The notes under the pieces: model-generated
Told to the model about the DNA's origin: nothing
What the model saw: the letters and a program-made list of their open reading frames with translations, nothing else
Databases searched by the model: none
Position numbers and translations under genes: made by a program
NCBI GenBank assembly: GCA_036346405.1
Contig: CM070562.1
Location: 102,100,784-102,164,783 of the forward strand
Source: Phyllostachys edulis
Taxonomy: Eukaryota > Streptophyta > Magnoliopsida > Poales > Poaceae
Direction: 5' to 3'
DNA: 64,000 nt
Shown here: in pieces, positions 46,085 to 56,453 of the stretch
Position numbering within the stretch: position 1 is the stretch's first letter
How the letters are laid out: every line of letters begins with the position of its first letter

Positions 46085-47401
46085 CTAAGGAGTAGTCAAT
46101 ATTTGCTCCATAGAAAAGACACTCTCTGATAGGGCAGCTATTCTGTTGTGGGTCTCATTCTGGAACTCTAGCTGAGCAGACTTCATCTCCTGCTGAGTGT
46201 TCTTAAGCTCTTGCTGATTAGAGATAACCAATTGAAGATTGTTGAGAATCACATGCTGATTATTGAGAATCTGAGCAAGAGATACCTGATCTTCTTCAGC
46301 AGTAGCTTCTCCTAGAGCATCTTCCCTTTGCTCTCTTTGCTGAGGACCATCTCGAGGCTTGTATGCCTTATGGGGAGAACCCAATCCTCCATGATACTCA
46401 ATTTTGCTGAGGATCAAATCCATGATATAGGGAGCATAATAGATCCTCTTGATCCTATCATTCTTTGAGGAAGCTATGCCCCTAATGATGACATCCACCA
46501 CATCAAACTTTTTCCCATTCATGATATTATCAATTATATTCCATGTGTGCCCTCTTATAGCATCAAAATTTCCACTCTTGGAAAGAAAAGTATGATTAAT
46601 GATTCTATTGATCAAACTAGGGATAGGTTGGAGACCATTAATCTTCCCTGGGGTATACCTGACAATTTGATCATAGAAATCTGTCCAAGAAGGAGCTAGC
46701 AGAGCAGGCCTGTCAAATATCTTCTCATATTTGCTGGATGGTGTTCTTAAGACACGCTCAAATTCTTCCTTACTGCTTTCCACATATCTGGTCACTGTCT
46801 TCCATTGCAATTTGGTAAAATCTGGAGAAACATGCAAGATGGCATAGAACTGTCTCACAATCTTCTCATCGTAGTCATTTCTTAGAGCTACGAGATCATG
46901 AATACTGGCTCTTTGAAAAAACTGATACACACCATCATACTTGTCCAAAGAGTTGATGTGCTGCTACTTTACCCACTTATGATCTGCAAATTTTCTGTGA
47001 GAGCCATACAACTACTCATTGACTTGTTTTTGAAATTTGGTGTGGAACCTTGGGTTTATGGAATCTGAAGGATAAATATACTGATTACTGTGACACATGA
47101 TGGCATAATCGTCAGCAGAAATTGTCCTTAAATCAACCTAAGGCTCTTTTGGATCTCCCATCTCCTCATCTGATCCTGTTTGAACTTCAGTTTCTGTCTC
47201 AGATTCAGACTCAGATCCTGACTCAGCTTGAGAGGACCTTTCCTCACTTTCAGACTCACTAGATGCTGGCTCTTTGCCTTTGTCATGAACGTCCTTCTGG
47301 CGAGCCTTTCGATTTCCTTAAACCGGAGCTGTATGAGAGGACGAAGACTGACCTCGAGGAGGGCCAACAGACTTGCGAGTAGCAATCCTTGTCCTTGGCA
47401 T
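46085..47401 (-). pseudogene. E3 env-like ORF (Sirevirus-type extra ORF after pol)
   Basis: It lies between pol and 3' LTR, where Sireviruses carry an env-like ORF. The likely ATG at 47401 gives MPRTRIATRKSVG. Then comes a TAA or frameshift, followed by an acidic Ser-rich region (SESESEERSSQAESGSESE). Three in-frame TAGs occur before the 287-codon open part (46948-46085). That part begins DGVYQFFQRASIHDLVALRN and includes IVRQFYAILHVSPDFTKLQW, a grass retrotransposon domain of unknown function. It ends in a predicted coiled coil (LNNLQLVISNQQELKNTQQE). I see no signal peptide or clear transmembrane helix, so an envelope role is not supported by this copy. Confidence is good for the family position and low for function. 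Confidence 0.65.
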
Positions 47402-47931
47402 CTTCAAACAGAGAGGATAGGTTACAAATGGTACAAGAGATCAAACCAAAATAGGTTTAATTTGGAATGGAATGATTTTGTTGTTTTGTTAGGAAAATCG
47501 GTAGTACCGTAGTTCTTTGCCTGGTAGTACCGTGATCCGGAAGTACAGCCATTGTCTGGCCGGTATGACCGCATCGCGGTAGTTCCGCACTCAAAGAGCG
47601 GTAGTACACCTCCACTGAACAGGTTCTAGGGCATGGTTTTGATTGAAATCTTTTATGTTTCTTATGAAGTGAATCCATGGAATAGATGTGTAATCATCAT
47701 GACACACCAATTTTGCCATTTTGCCCTACTAGAACCAATTAAATCATCCACATTTCAAGATTAACCCTAAAAGGAGACCTAGGGTTCCAAACTAAGGTAA
47801 AACAAGGAATAAAAACAGTTTTACCTTGAGGATTGAAGGAGTGATACCCTTAGATCGAAGGATATCGACAGGAATAAAAAAAAAGCCGAAGAACTTTGAG
47901 GATTTGCCAAGGGGATTTAGGGTTCTTCAGG

Positions 47932-47963
<32 letters not shown>

Positions 47964-48375
47964 TAGAGACTGGAAGAGACTGAAACGGTAGAAGTCTTTC
48001 GATTGAACCACTTGGGAGTAAAAGGCACAAGGTAAAAACCGCAAGGCAGTAATGCCCATTTTACCAACCGACACGGTAGTTCCGCACTTTGACCGCTGGT
48101 AGTACCGCACCACGGTCGTAACGCGATTAACCCGTCAGTAGTTCCGATTATCCTGGAACTTCAGGAACAGACTTTGGATTTTGAGAATTATGCAAATGAT
48201 CCTTAGTTTTGCACTCAAATAAATATCATTTGGGATTATTATGCATTTAATAGATTAATGTCTATCTAAGAACATAATTCTTATGAACATAGGGATCTTT
48301 AATAAAATATTTTGAAAATACTTTCTTAAAAACCTCAAATAACAGCAAATGAAGCAAAATGCATGAGGCAAGAGT
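47402..48375 (-). other. E3 spacer between pol and env-like ORF
   Basis: Non-coding. It holds two clusters of GCGGTAGT[AT]CCGC-like words (about 47500-47605 and 48065-48155), shared with the E3 LTR. A GAGAGA/GACAGACA tract is at 47932-47965. ORFs here are simple-sequence artefacts. Confidence 0.6.
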
Positions 48376-48516
48376 TCAACTAACATTTGAATAGTCTATG
48401 ATATTTAATTCATTCATCAATTTGCAAAAGCGGCCTTCATCTAATGGTTTGCTAAAAATGTCCGCTAATTGGTCTTTGGTCCGGATGTGGCTAATTTCAA
48501 TATCTCCCTTGCTCAC
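48376..48516 (-). pseudogene. E3 RNase H C-terminus, cut off by E2
   Basis: The minus strand from 48516 reads SKGDIEISHIRTKDQLADIF then SKPLDEGRFCKLMNEL and a TGA at 48376. It continues directly from ..YHFLRDHV at 60246-60250 once E2 and one CTCAC copy are removed. The KGDIE..HI.T..QLADIF.KPLDE motif is the standard end of Copia pol in the Sirevirus group. Confidence 0.85.
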
Positions 48517-49126
48517 TGACGAGGATTAAAACCTCTATGTATTAATTTAAATACATAAAAAGACCATACATCTTCATGGTCGTAACCCCTATGGCTAATG
48601 ACCACACTGGTCATAAGGATTCCAGAGGTTACACGATGGGTACCCTGGTCGGACTAGGTTTCAACCAGGTAGCTGCTCGAAAATGCTATGAACAAGCACC
48701 CTTAACCGTATGATGAATGGAACACGTGCAAAACGTTCCATACCATGCGATGATGTACAAGACACTAACAATAAACCACCCTACGGTTAAGCTTCTCACA
48801 AGCACTTAACCGCAAGGTAGTTAGCACATTGTTGACTACCTTAAGCCTCCGACCAGTTGTAACGTTTCATCAGGTCAGGGACGCCTTCTCCAGGAGTAAT
48901 TGCCGCCTCTTCGGGAGTTATTTAATGGTGGAACGCAGAAGACGAGGACATGCACACACAACAGCGAACAACAAAAGGCAACTCAGAAGCCAAAGCAGTA
49001 GCATTCAATACATTCGGTGTAATTGGAGATAGTCCCTAATAAAGAGCACTCCCCATTCTCTTCCAGGAAACTCCACGTCATTTTCTTCTTTTTATTTTCG
49101 TAAGATCGGCGATTCGATCGTCGACA
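48517..49126 (+). repeat. 5' LTR of E2
   Basis: 610 bp, TGACGAGGATT..GATCGTCGACA. It lacks about 30 bp near 49038 that are present in the 3' LTR (60129-60157). It has a small extra GGTCA near 48875. It contains TTATTTAA (48918) and inverted CTTAACCG/CGGTTAAG words. Confidence 0.92.
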
Positions 49127-49128
49127 GC

Positions 49129-49139
49129 TGGCGCCGTCC
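49129..49139 (+). other. primer-binding site of E2
   Basis: TGGCGCCGTCC starts two bases after the LTR end. TGGCGCCGT is the start of the Asp-tRNA-complementary site used by many Tat and Athila elements. The following bases match less well. Confidence 0.7.
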
Positions 49140-49223
49140 TTGGGGAAGAAGACGTAAGTTTCCTGAAGAAACTCTTCGCTCATACAAATCCCCGCCCAAG
49201 TTCCTGCAATCGCTAATGCGAAT

Positions 49224-51634
49224 ATGCCCGGAGTTTGGAATGAGGAGAATTGGTTCGACTAGGCGGACTACGCCAACCTCGATATGGAAGGATGCATTCG
49301 TGCCATGGAGGAAAATGGCAGATCATCCTCCTCTTCCTCCTCCGCCGGCTCGCACGTCGCCGACGACGGCGAGATTGACCGGATGGACGAGGATGCGCCA
49401 CCATTACCGATGGCGCAATCAGAGGAACCAGCCATTCCGATCAGCTCGGAATGTCAGGGGACCTCTTCAAGCCCGGTCTTTCCGACCGGCAAAACAGGTG
49501 AAGAAATTTCAGCACCACCACTCGAAAATCTCTATACCCTCGATGAAATCATGGCTGAAAGATATTCTCCTACGGCTTCTGGCAATTCCAGGAGTCAACT
49601 GACATCTGGTAACGGTGTCGATGAAGCCTCCACTGGTCATAGGCCATGTGGGGATGATCACGCTCAACATACGATCGGTAGTACGCCGAATCAGGCTGAG
49701 GGGACCTCAGGAGGTGCTCATTTCTGACCGCTCTCCGTCGTCGAAACTTCTAGCAGAAGCACTGAGAAGCTCTCCATTAGTTATGATGGAAGCTCATCAG
49801 AAGATCGGTGCTGGAGGCACGAAGTCAACGCGATCGGAGATGAGGATCAAGATACCCTACACGGCCCTACATTCTCTACCACGCCATCACGTGCTGTTAG
49901 AGATGATCCGGGCCATCAGGCAACAACTTCCGGAGTCCACGGAACTGATCGACGTCCATCAGCTAATTCGCCTGGCGTTGCCCCACCTAGGGTAACTGAT
50001 AGGATAGATCAAATTCGAGGGTCGGGAGGGTTCAGGTCTGCGTACACCTACGACCAGTATGAAGCCCCTGAGACCTTCGGTAACAATACAAAACATGAGA
50101 CGTGTTCAAGATATGTTAAATAATTCTGATCCAACTTTAGCGGGAACTCCATGTTTTGTACAGCTCGTTGGTCAAGTATGCGAAATTCTCTAACAGACCA
50201 TGCAGCGCACGGAAGCATACCAAGAACAAAGGGTTTCAGGGAGTCAAACTATGACTTCATCCCAACGCTCCTCCTCGGCGGGGACAAGATGGTCATGCTC
50301 GGAACAATGATACCAAGGCCTCCTCGACGATTCCGACCAAGGAGTCACGAGGGAGAAGGTTATTTCATGAAGCCACTCCCCATCATGTCGAGAAGAACCA
50401 TCGCTTGGACCTCGACGATCTCCCAGATCATCTCGAATCAAGTAGGCGGTCGAAGGCATCATACCAATGTTTATTTAATCGGATCGCACACCGGAGTTCC
50501 AGCGTGCCCAATCTTAGGAACCAGTCTCCGACCGACATAATCCGCACCCTCGAGAGAAGGCGCCATGAATCAATGACAGGTTGCCGAGCCTTCTCTACAG
50601 GGCTCCAAGCTGTGCGTTGGCCTAACTGGTTCCGACCGGCCAACTTGGACAAGTTTAATGGAACTCAAAATCCATTGGAATTTCTCCAAATCTATACCAC
50701 CGCCATCAGAGCTGCTGGAGGCGATGAGAATGTGATGGCCAACTATCTACCCACCGTGCTTGAAGGGTCTGCCCGGTCGTGGTTGTTGAACCAACCGGTC
50801 GGATCAATCTATACTTGAGAGCAACTCTGTGATCTTCTAATTGCAAATTTCCAGGGTACGTACGACCGCCCTAGGAAGGAGGATGATCTTCACCGAATCC
50901 GGCAGGGTTCTGATGAGACCTTACGTCAATACATCAAGAGGTACAGCCAGGTTCGCAATTCTATACCCGTGGTCGCAGAGTCATCTATTATTCAGGCTTT
51001 CAAAACAGGTCTGAGAAATCGGCGGTTTACGGAGGACATAGCAATGAACCCTCCAAGAACAACCGTTGAGCTTTTTGACATGGCCGACAAGTATGCCACC
51101 GCTAGCGAAGCAATCGAGTGGTGCGAAGCCATTGATCGAAAAGACAAGATTCCTCAGCCCAGCCTGAATAAGCCAGAGAAAAAGAATAAGAAGTCTCTCA
51201 AGAAGAAAAAGAATCGGAGGCTCGACGACAAGGAGGTCCTAGCCATTCCTGATAAATTCATGAAGAGTAAGAAGGACTACACCGGTCGGGGCAAGACGAA
51301 AGCTTCGACCGAGGGATTCCAGAGAAAGAAGAAGTGGTGTCCACTTCACCAGCAGACATGGCATGATCTGCGCACCTGTCGAGTCTGGCAAAAGAAACTG
51401 GAGGATTATTATGCAGGTGAAGGACCATTTCCCACAATACAAGAACCCAGAGAAACGAGCTCCAAAAAGGACAAGGATGGCGACGAAGAGATGGAGTACC
51501 AGGATCCCCAACACACAGTCAACATGATTTTTAGAGGATCTTCTTCATACGAATCCAAACGTCATCTGAAGGCCATAGAGCGGGAGGTCAACCTCGTCGA
51601 ATCTCCGACCATTATCAAGCAATCGTGGCTCTGA
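49224..51634 (+). pseudogene. gag: E2 gag polyprotein (stops and frameshifts)
   Basis: The ATG at 49224 starts MPGVWNEENWFD, with a TAG at 49260 after Asp where E1 has Leu. The N-terminal domain continues to TLDEIMAERYSPTAS (about 49570). After frameshifts the capsid core is in frame at 50405-50818: RPANLDKFNGTQNPLEFLQI and GSARSWLLNQPVGSIYT, with a TGA in place of Trp. The frame 50969-51634 holds FKTGLRNRRFTEDIAMNPP, a Lys-rich linker, the zinc-knuckle-like CPLHQQTWHDLRTC, and DEEMEYQDPQHTVNMIF near the gag-protease border. It would form the particle but cannot be translated as one piece. Confidence 0.85.
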
Positions 51635-51635
51635 C

Positions 51636-54600
51636 ATCGCAATTTCTTCAAGAAGACGACTACCCCATTCCTTCGACTCACCGTAGGTTCCCTATTGTTG
51701 TTGAACCAACCATTAATAATTGTAGGGTTAATCAAGTCTTAGTAGATGGAGGTAGTTCTTTGAATATATTATTTGCGGGAGCTTTAGAAGAAATGCAGGT
51801 CCCCATGTCAAGGTGAAACTAGTGAAATATGCTTTTCATGGCATAGTTCCTGGCTCCACCTCTAAACCGATAGGGCAAGTTTTCTTACCGGTTACGTTCG
51901 GAAGGCCCGATAACTTTCGAACGGAAATTTTTTTCGTTTGATGTGCTAAACCTTGAATCCGCATACAACGAAATTCTTGGTCGACCGGCATTAGCAAAGT
52001 TCTTCATAGCCACGCATTACGGTTATCAAAGTTTGAAAATGCCGGGCCAAAGGGAGTCATCACTATTCAGGGAGATCGAAAAATGGCTTATGTATGTGAC
52101 CGAAAATCCTTTGAACGGTCGATGAACTTCCGCCCGTGAGAGGCTAATCCATCAACCATGCAGCCAAGCACTCGAGACCGAAGGTGGCACCCAAACCCTC
52201 CGACTACCAAAAGAGGTATCACTCGACAAAGGCGCTTCCCGACAAATAAGTCACTACCGGCCGTAAAATGCCGCCCACCGCCGCAAGGTTCTGGTCGAGC
52301 AAGACTCAATCCTAAATAGGAAGAGTTGCTCGTCTCCTTCCTCCCGCAAATCAGACGATTCGCCGCAAAGGCCCGATATGCCCGAGTCCCCGTGAGGTGA
52401 TCGAGTACAGGCTAGCCCTCCAGCCTGATAAGAAACCGATCAAGCAGAAGCTGCGGTGTTTTGCACCTGATTGGAAGGAGGCAATCCAGTCAGAGATTGA
52501 CAGGCTTCTCAACGCTGGATTCATCCGTGAAGTCAACCACCCTCAGTGGCTCGCCTACCCTGTAATGGTTAGGAAGAATAATGGGAAATGGCGAATGTGT
52601 ATCGACTTTACAGATCTTAATAAAGCTTGTCCGAAGGATGACTTTCCCCTTCCACGCATTGATCAACTGGTTAATTCTACCTCTGGGTGCGAATTACTAG
52701 GTTTTCTAGATGCGTATTCAAGATACCACCAGATTAGTATGTGTAAAGAGGATGAGGAGAAAACTTCCTTCATCACTCCATATGGCACTTATTGTTATGT
52801 TAAGATGCTATTTGGTCTCAAAAACGCTGGTGCAACTTTTCAAAGGTTGATGCAAAAAACCTTTAGTCCACAAATAGGTTGGAATCTAGAAGCTTACGTT
52901 GACGATCTGGTCGTAAAGACCACCAACACTAGCAATCACATCTCTGACTTATAAGAAACTTTCAACAACTTGAGAAGGCATAACCTCAAGTTGAATCCGG
53001 AAAAATGTGTGTTCGGCTTCACTGAAAATTGATCGGTTTCTAGTCTCGCTAGAGGTATTGAAGCAAATCCAAAGAAAGATAGCACCATCGACCGAGATGC
53101 GCCCTCCGACCACGAAGAAGGAAGTTCAAAACTAACCGTCAGATGGCGGCTAAGTCATTTCATAGCAAGGTTAGGGGAAAATGGTTACCTTTCTTTAAAC
53201 TTCTTCAAAACATGGGAGTTTCGAGTGGACTAGAGAGGCAAACGATGCCTTTGAAGAACTTAAAAAGTACCTTACAAGTGCCCCGGTTTTAATCTCTCCG
53301 GGACCGGGAGAAACTCTACTAATGTACGTGGCAAAGAACACCACAAACAAGAAGCGGTGTATCGGTCGAGAAAGGACAACATCCAACGACCAGCTTTATT
53401 ACGTAGTTTAAGTCTTACATGGACCAAAGGAAAGATACCCACAGTACAAAAGTTGCTCTATGGTCTCCTTATGTCTTCAAGGAAGCTAAGGCATTACTTT
53501 CGTGCCCACAAAGTGGTCGCATCGATCGGATATCCCTTGGTCAAGTCCTTGAAACAAGGAATCATCGTGACTAATAGCAAAATGGGTGGTTGAGCTAGGG
53601 CGTTTGACCTCCATTTCATTTCATGAACAAAGAAGAAAGTCCTGTGCAATAGCGTAATTCATTGCCGAATGGACAAACCCTGAACCCACCCAAGGGCCCA
53701 AGTACGAACACCACGAGGAGTGGACAATGTACTTTGACGGTTCCTTGATGTTAAAAGGGTCGGGGGCTGAAGTGATCCTGATATCCCCTACTGGCGAAAA
53801 CATCAAGTACGCCATCCAGTTAAATTTTTCTGCCACAAATAATGTGGCAGAATATGAAGGTTTACTGGCAAGACTCCCAGCAGCTCGTTCGCACGGAGAA
53901 TCAAGTAGGGAAAGAGTATCAATGCTCGAGTACCAAGATGTCATCTTATCTGGCGGAAGTACGGAAACTCGAAAAGCACTTCTTCGGTTTTTAGATCCAA
54001 CATATTCCTAGAAAGGAAAACTTTCTAGTAGACCAGTTAGCACGGATGGCCTCCACGAGGTCAACCGTCCCGCCCGGAGTTTTTCTCGAGCAACTCGATT
54101 CACCCTCGTAGTCGAGCCTTCCGAGAACATACATGATTCTTTACAGTCGAACAAGCCGATCAAAGGAACATGGATGCTCCATGTGTCGTTGACGGTTGGC
54201 GCCACGATCAAGGTAGAGATTGATGACATCGATCTACAATTATCTTCAAGATGACATAATTCCTAAGATGATGCAGAGGTCGATCAGATAGCACTAAAAG
54301 CCAAATCATACACTCTAATCGAACGTATCTTGTATAAACGAGGATCTCATGAAGTGTTGATGAGATGCATATCTCACACGGATGGCATTAAGTTGTCGAT
54401 CAAATCCATGAAGGAGTCTGTGGAGCACATCATTCCTACGTAACACCGTCGGTAAAGCCTTCAGCAAGGATACTACTTGCCAACCGCCTTCATGATGCAA
54501 AAGGACTTGTGACGGCGCGATAATGTCGGCTTATAGACGACAAGTACATCACCAAGACAAGCCTTACAAATAATTTCTTTCTTGGCCTTTTGCAACTCGG

Positions 54601-55438
54601 GATTGGACATTCTCGTACCTTTCCCAAGAGCACCCGGGCTTCAATTTCTTTTCGCCATGATTGACACGCTTACTAAATGGATCGAGGCGAGCCGGTTGTT
54701 AAAACAACAACCGAGGCCGCTAAGAGATTCCTCATGAAGAATGTGATCACACGATTTGGTGTACCCAATGATAATCGCAGATAATGGCGCCCAGCTCTCT
54801 AGCAGTCAATTTCAAGAATTCTGCGATGAACTTGGTGGTAAAAGTTTATTTTGCTTCTATTGCTCATCCGCAGAGTAATGGAGCAGTTGAGCGAGCTAAT
54901 GGTATCATTATGCAAGGGATCAAATGCCGAGTATTCGACTAGTTAATCAAACGGTCAGGAGCTTGGGCTCAAGAACTCCCGCTCAGATTATGGGTCGCTC
55001 AACCACGACCGATCGTGCGACCCGTGAAACACCATTCTTTTGGTTTACGGGCTGATGCCATGCCTCCTCCGTAACTCAAAATTGGCTCGCTTTAACTAAT
55101 CGCTTTAACGAAAACGATCAGAATGAACGAAGACTCGACGATATCAATTTCCTTGAAGAACGACGAAACCAAGCTCTTGTACGATCAGCAGTCTACCAAC
55201 AAGCCATGCGAAGGTACCATAGTCGTAAGGTGCAACCTCGCAGCCTTTGTCAGAGGTGATCCGTTCTCGTAAAAATTCGGAACCAAGCAAATCGCAATTA
55301 ACTTTCTCCCAAGTGGGAAGGTCCTTACACCGTGGTCGAAGTCACCCGACCTGTGTTCCGCATTTACTAGCTATGTCTGATCGGCAAATTTTGTCAAATT
55401 CTTGGAACATTGATCAATTGCGTAAGTTCTATGTTTAA
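51636..55438 (+). pseudogene. pol: E2 pol: protease, RT, RNase H, second RNase H, integrase (broken)
   Basis: Protease has VLVDGGSSLNILFAGAL at about 51737-51787. The linker 52090-52390 is frameshifted. RT is at 52397-52954: EYRLALQPDKKPIKQKLR, FIREVNHPQW, MCIDFTDLNKACPKDDFPLP, FITPYGTYCYVKMLFGLKNA (E1 has Pro in MPFG) and the catalytic AYVDDLVV. RNase H is at about 53180-53620 in several frames. The second, Tat-type RNase H is at 53727-54011 (MYFDGSLMLKGSGAEV, NNVAEYEGLL). Integrase is at about 54300-55438 with TDNGAQ-like and NGAVERANGI motifs in shifted frames, ending SNSWNIDQLRKFYV at the TAA, 55438. Many indels suggest longer decay or lower constraint than in E1. Confidence 0.86.
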
Positions 55439-56453
55439 TTATTGTTTACATTCTTTCAATTCTTTCAATTTCAATAAATTCATTTATTCATTAAAAAAAA
55501 GGTAACCTTGCTTATATATATATACCTATAGGCTGGTCGTTCATGATTGTTAATTTAAACTGGTCGGAGAAGACAATTTTCTCTCCGATATTCTTTTCCA
55601 AGGATCTCTGTTGCTCTATGGCAACGACTTCTAAGTCTTACGCCATATTGGTCCTAGTCGTGAGCATTTTTTCCACGCGCGACAACATTCTTTTCTTCAA
55701 GAAATATATGAGTAATCAGAGCATCATACAAATAACTTTTCATACTGAATGATATGTCTAAGATTATGAAGATTATATTTCATTATTTCAAGATTCTGCT
55801 CTGCTCTTATCTGGCTACTGGTCGGGACACGGAAAGCCTCCTAGTCGAAGTCTCTCCTTTTTCGCACGTAGTCCAGCCCACTGGAAGGAGCTTCCTAGTG
55901 ATGGTTCTTTTCTTACGATCCTCGCTACTAGTCGGATAGAGAGCTTGAACACGTTTCACGAAATATGTTATATGGCTTCAGATCTAAGCATTCCTTCCGA
56001 CTAGACTTTAGGATAATAGATATAAACAAAGTTCACTTATAATTTGTTGCATTCATTTTTGCATTTCTTCTTATGTCAAATAACAAGGTCTTTTATCCGA
56101 CCATGTATAACTTTTGGTTGGTATTTCGATCATGACAAACAAAGATCTATAACTAGGCGGTTATAAGTCGGTTCCACCACAATGATTTCCTAGTATTACT
56201 ACGATCACTTTTGACTTCATATCGGCACATACCTTCAAAACAATGGTTTTGACTTTCATTCTCTTTCTTGGCTACCGCTTGTATAGTAAAGTTCTTCTAC
56301 TATAAAGCGCCTGGGCTAGGAAGTGTATGAGAATTTTAAAAAGAGAGTCAAACAGATAAACAAAGATATTGTTAATGACATAAAAGGTAAGTTTTATACA
56401 TATTCAATATTTTTACACTTTTTGCAGGAGCCTACTCTAGAAATATTCCCAGA
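55439..56453. other. non-coding spacer between pol and antisense gene of E2
   Basis: Counterpart of 37976-38996 in E1, with the TATATATATA run (55513-55524). Two plus-strand ORFs (55543-55752 and 55754-55939) match the reverse of E1 sequence only as nucleotides and have no domain. Confidence 0.5.

Noticed and set aside
47932..47965. GAGAGA/GACAGACA tract as a possible CRISPR-like or regulatory array
   Set aside because: It is a simple-sequence repeat of about 35 bp without spacers. CRISPR is not expected in a plant genome.
55543..55939. Two tandem ORFs after E2 pol, the first (55543-55752) matching a reverse-strand ORF in E1 (38684-39055)
   Set aside because: Similarity follows from E1/E2 nucleotide homology. 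No domain is seen, and the frame is carried by an AT-rich non-coding spacer.
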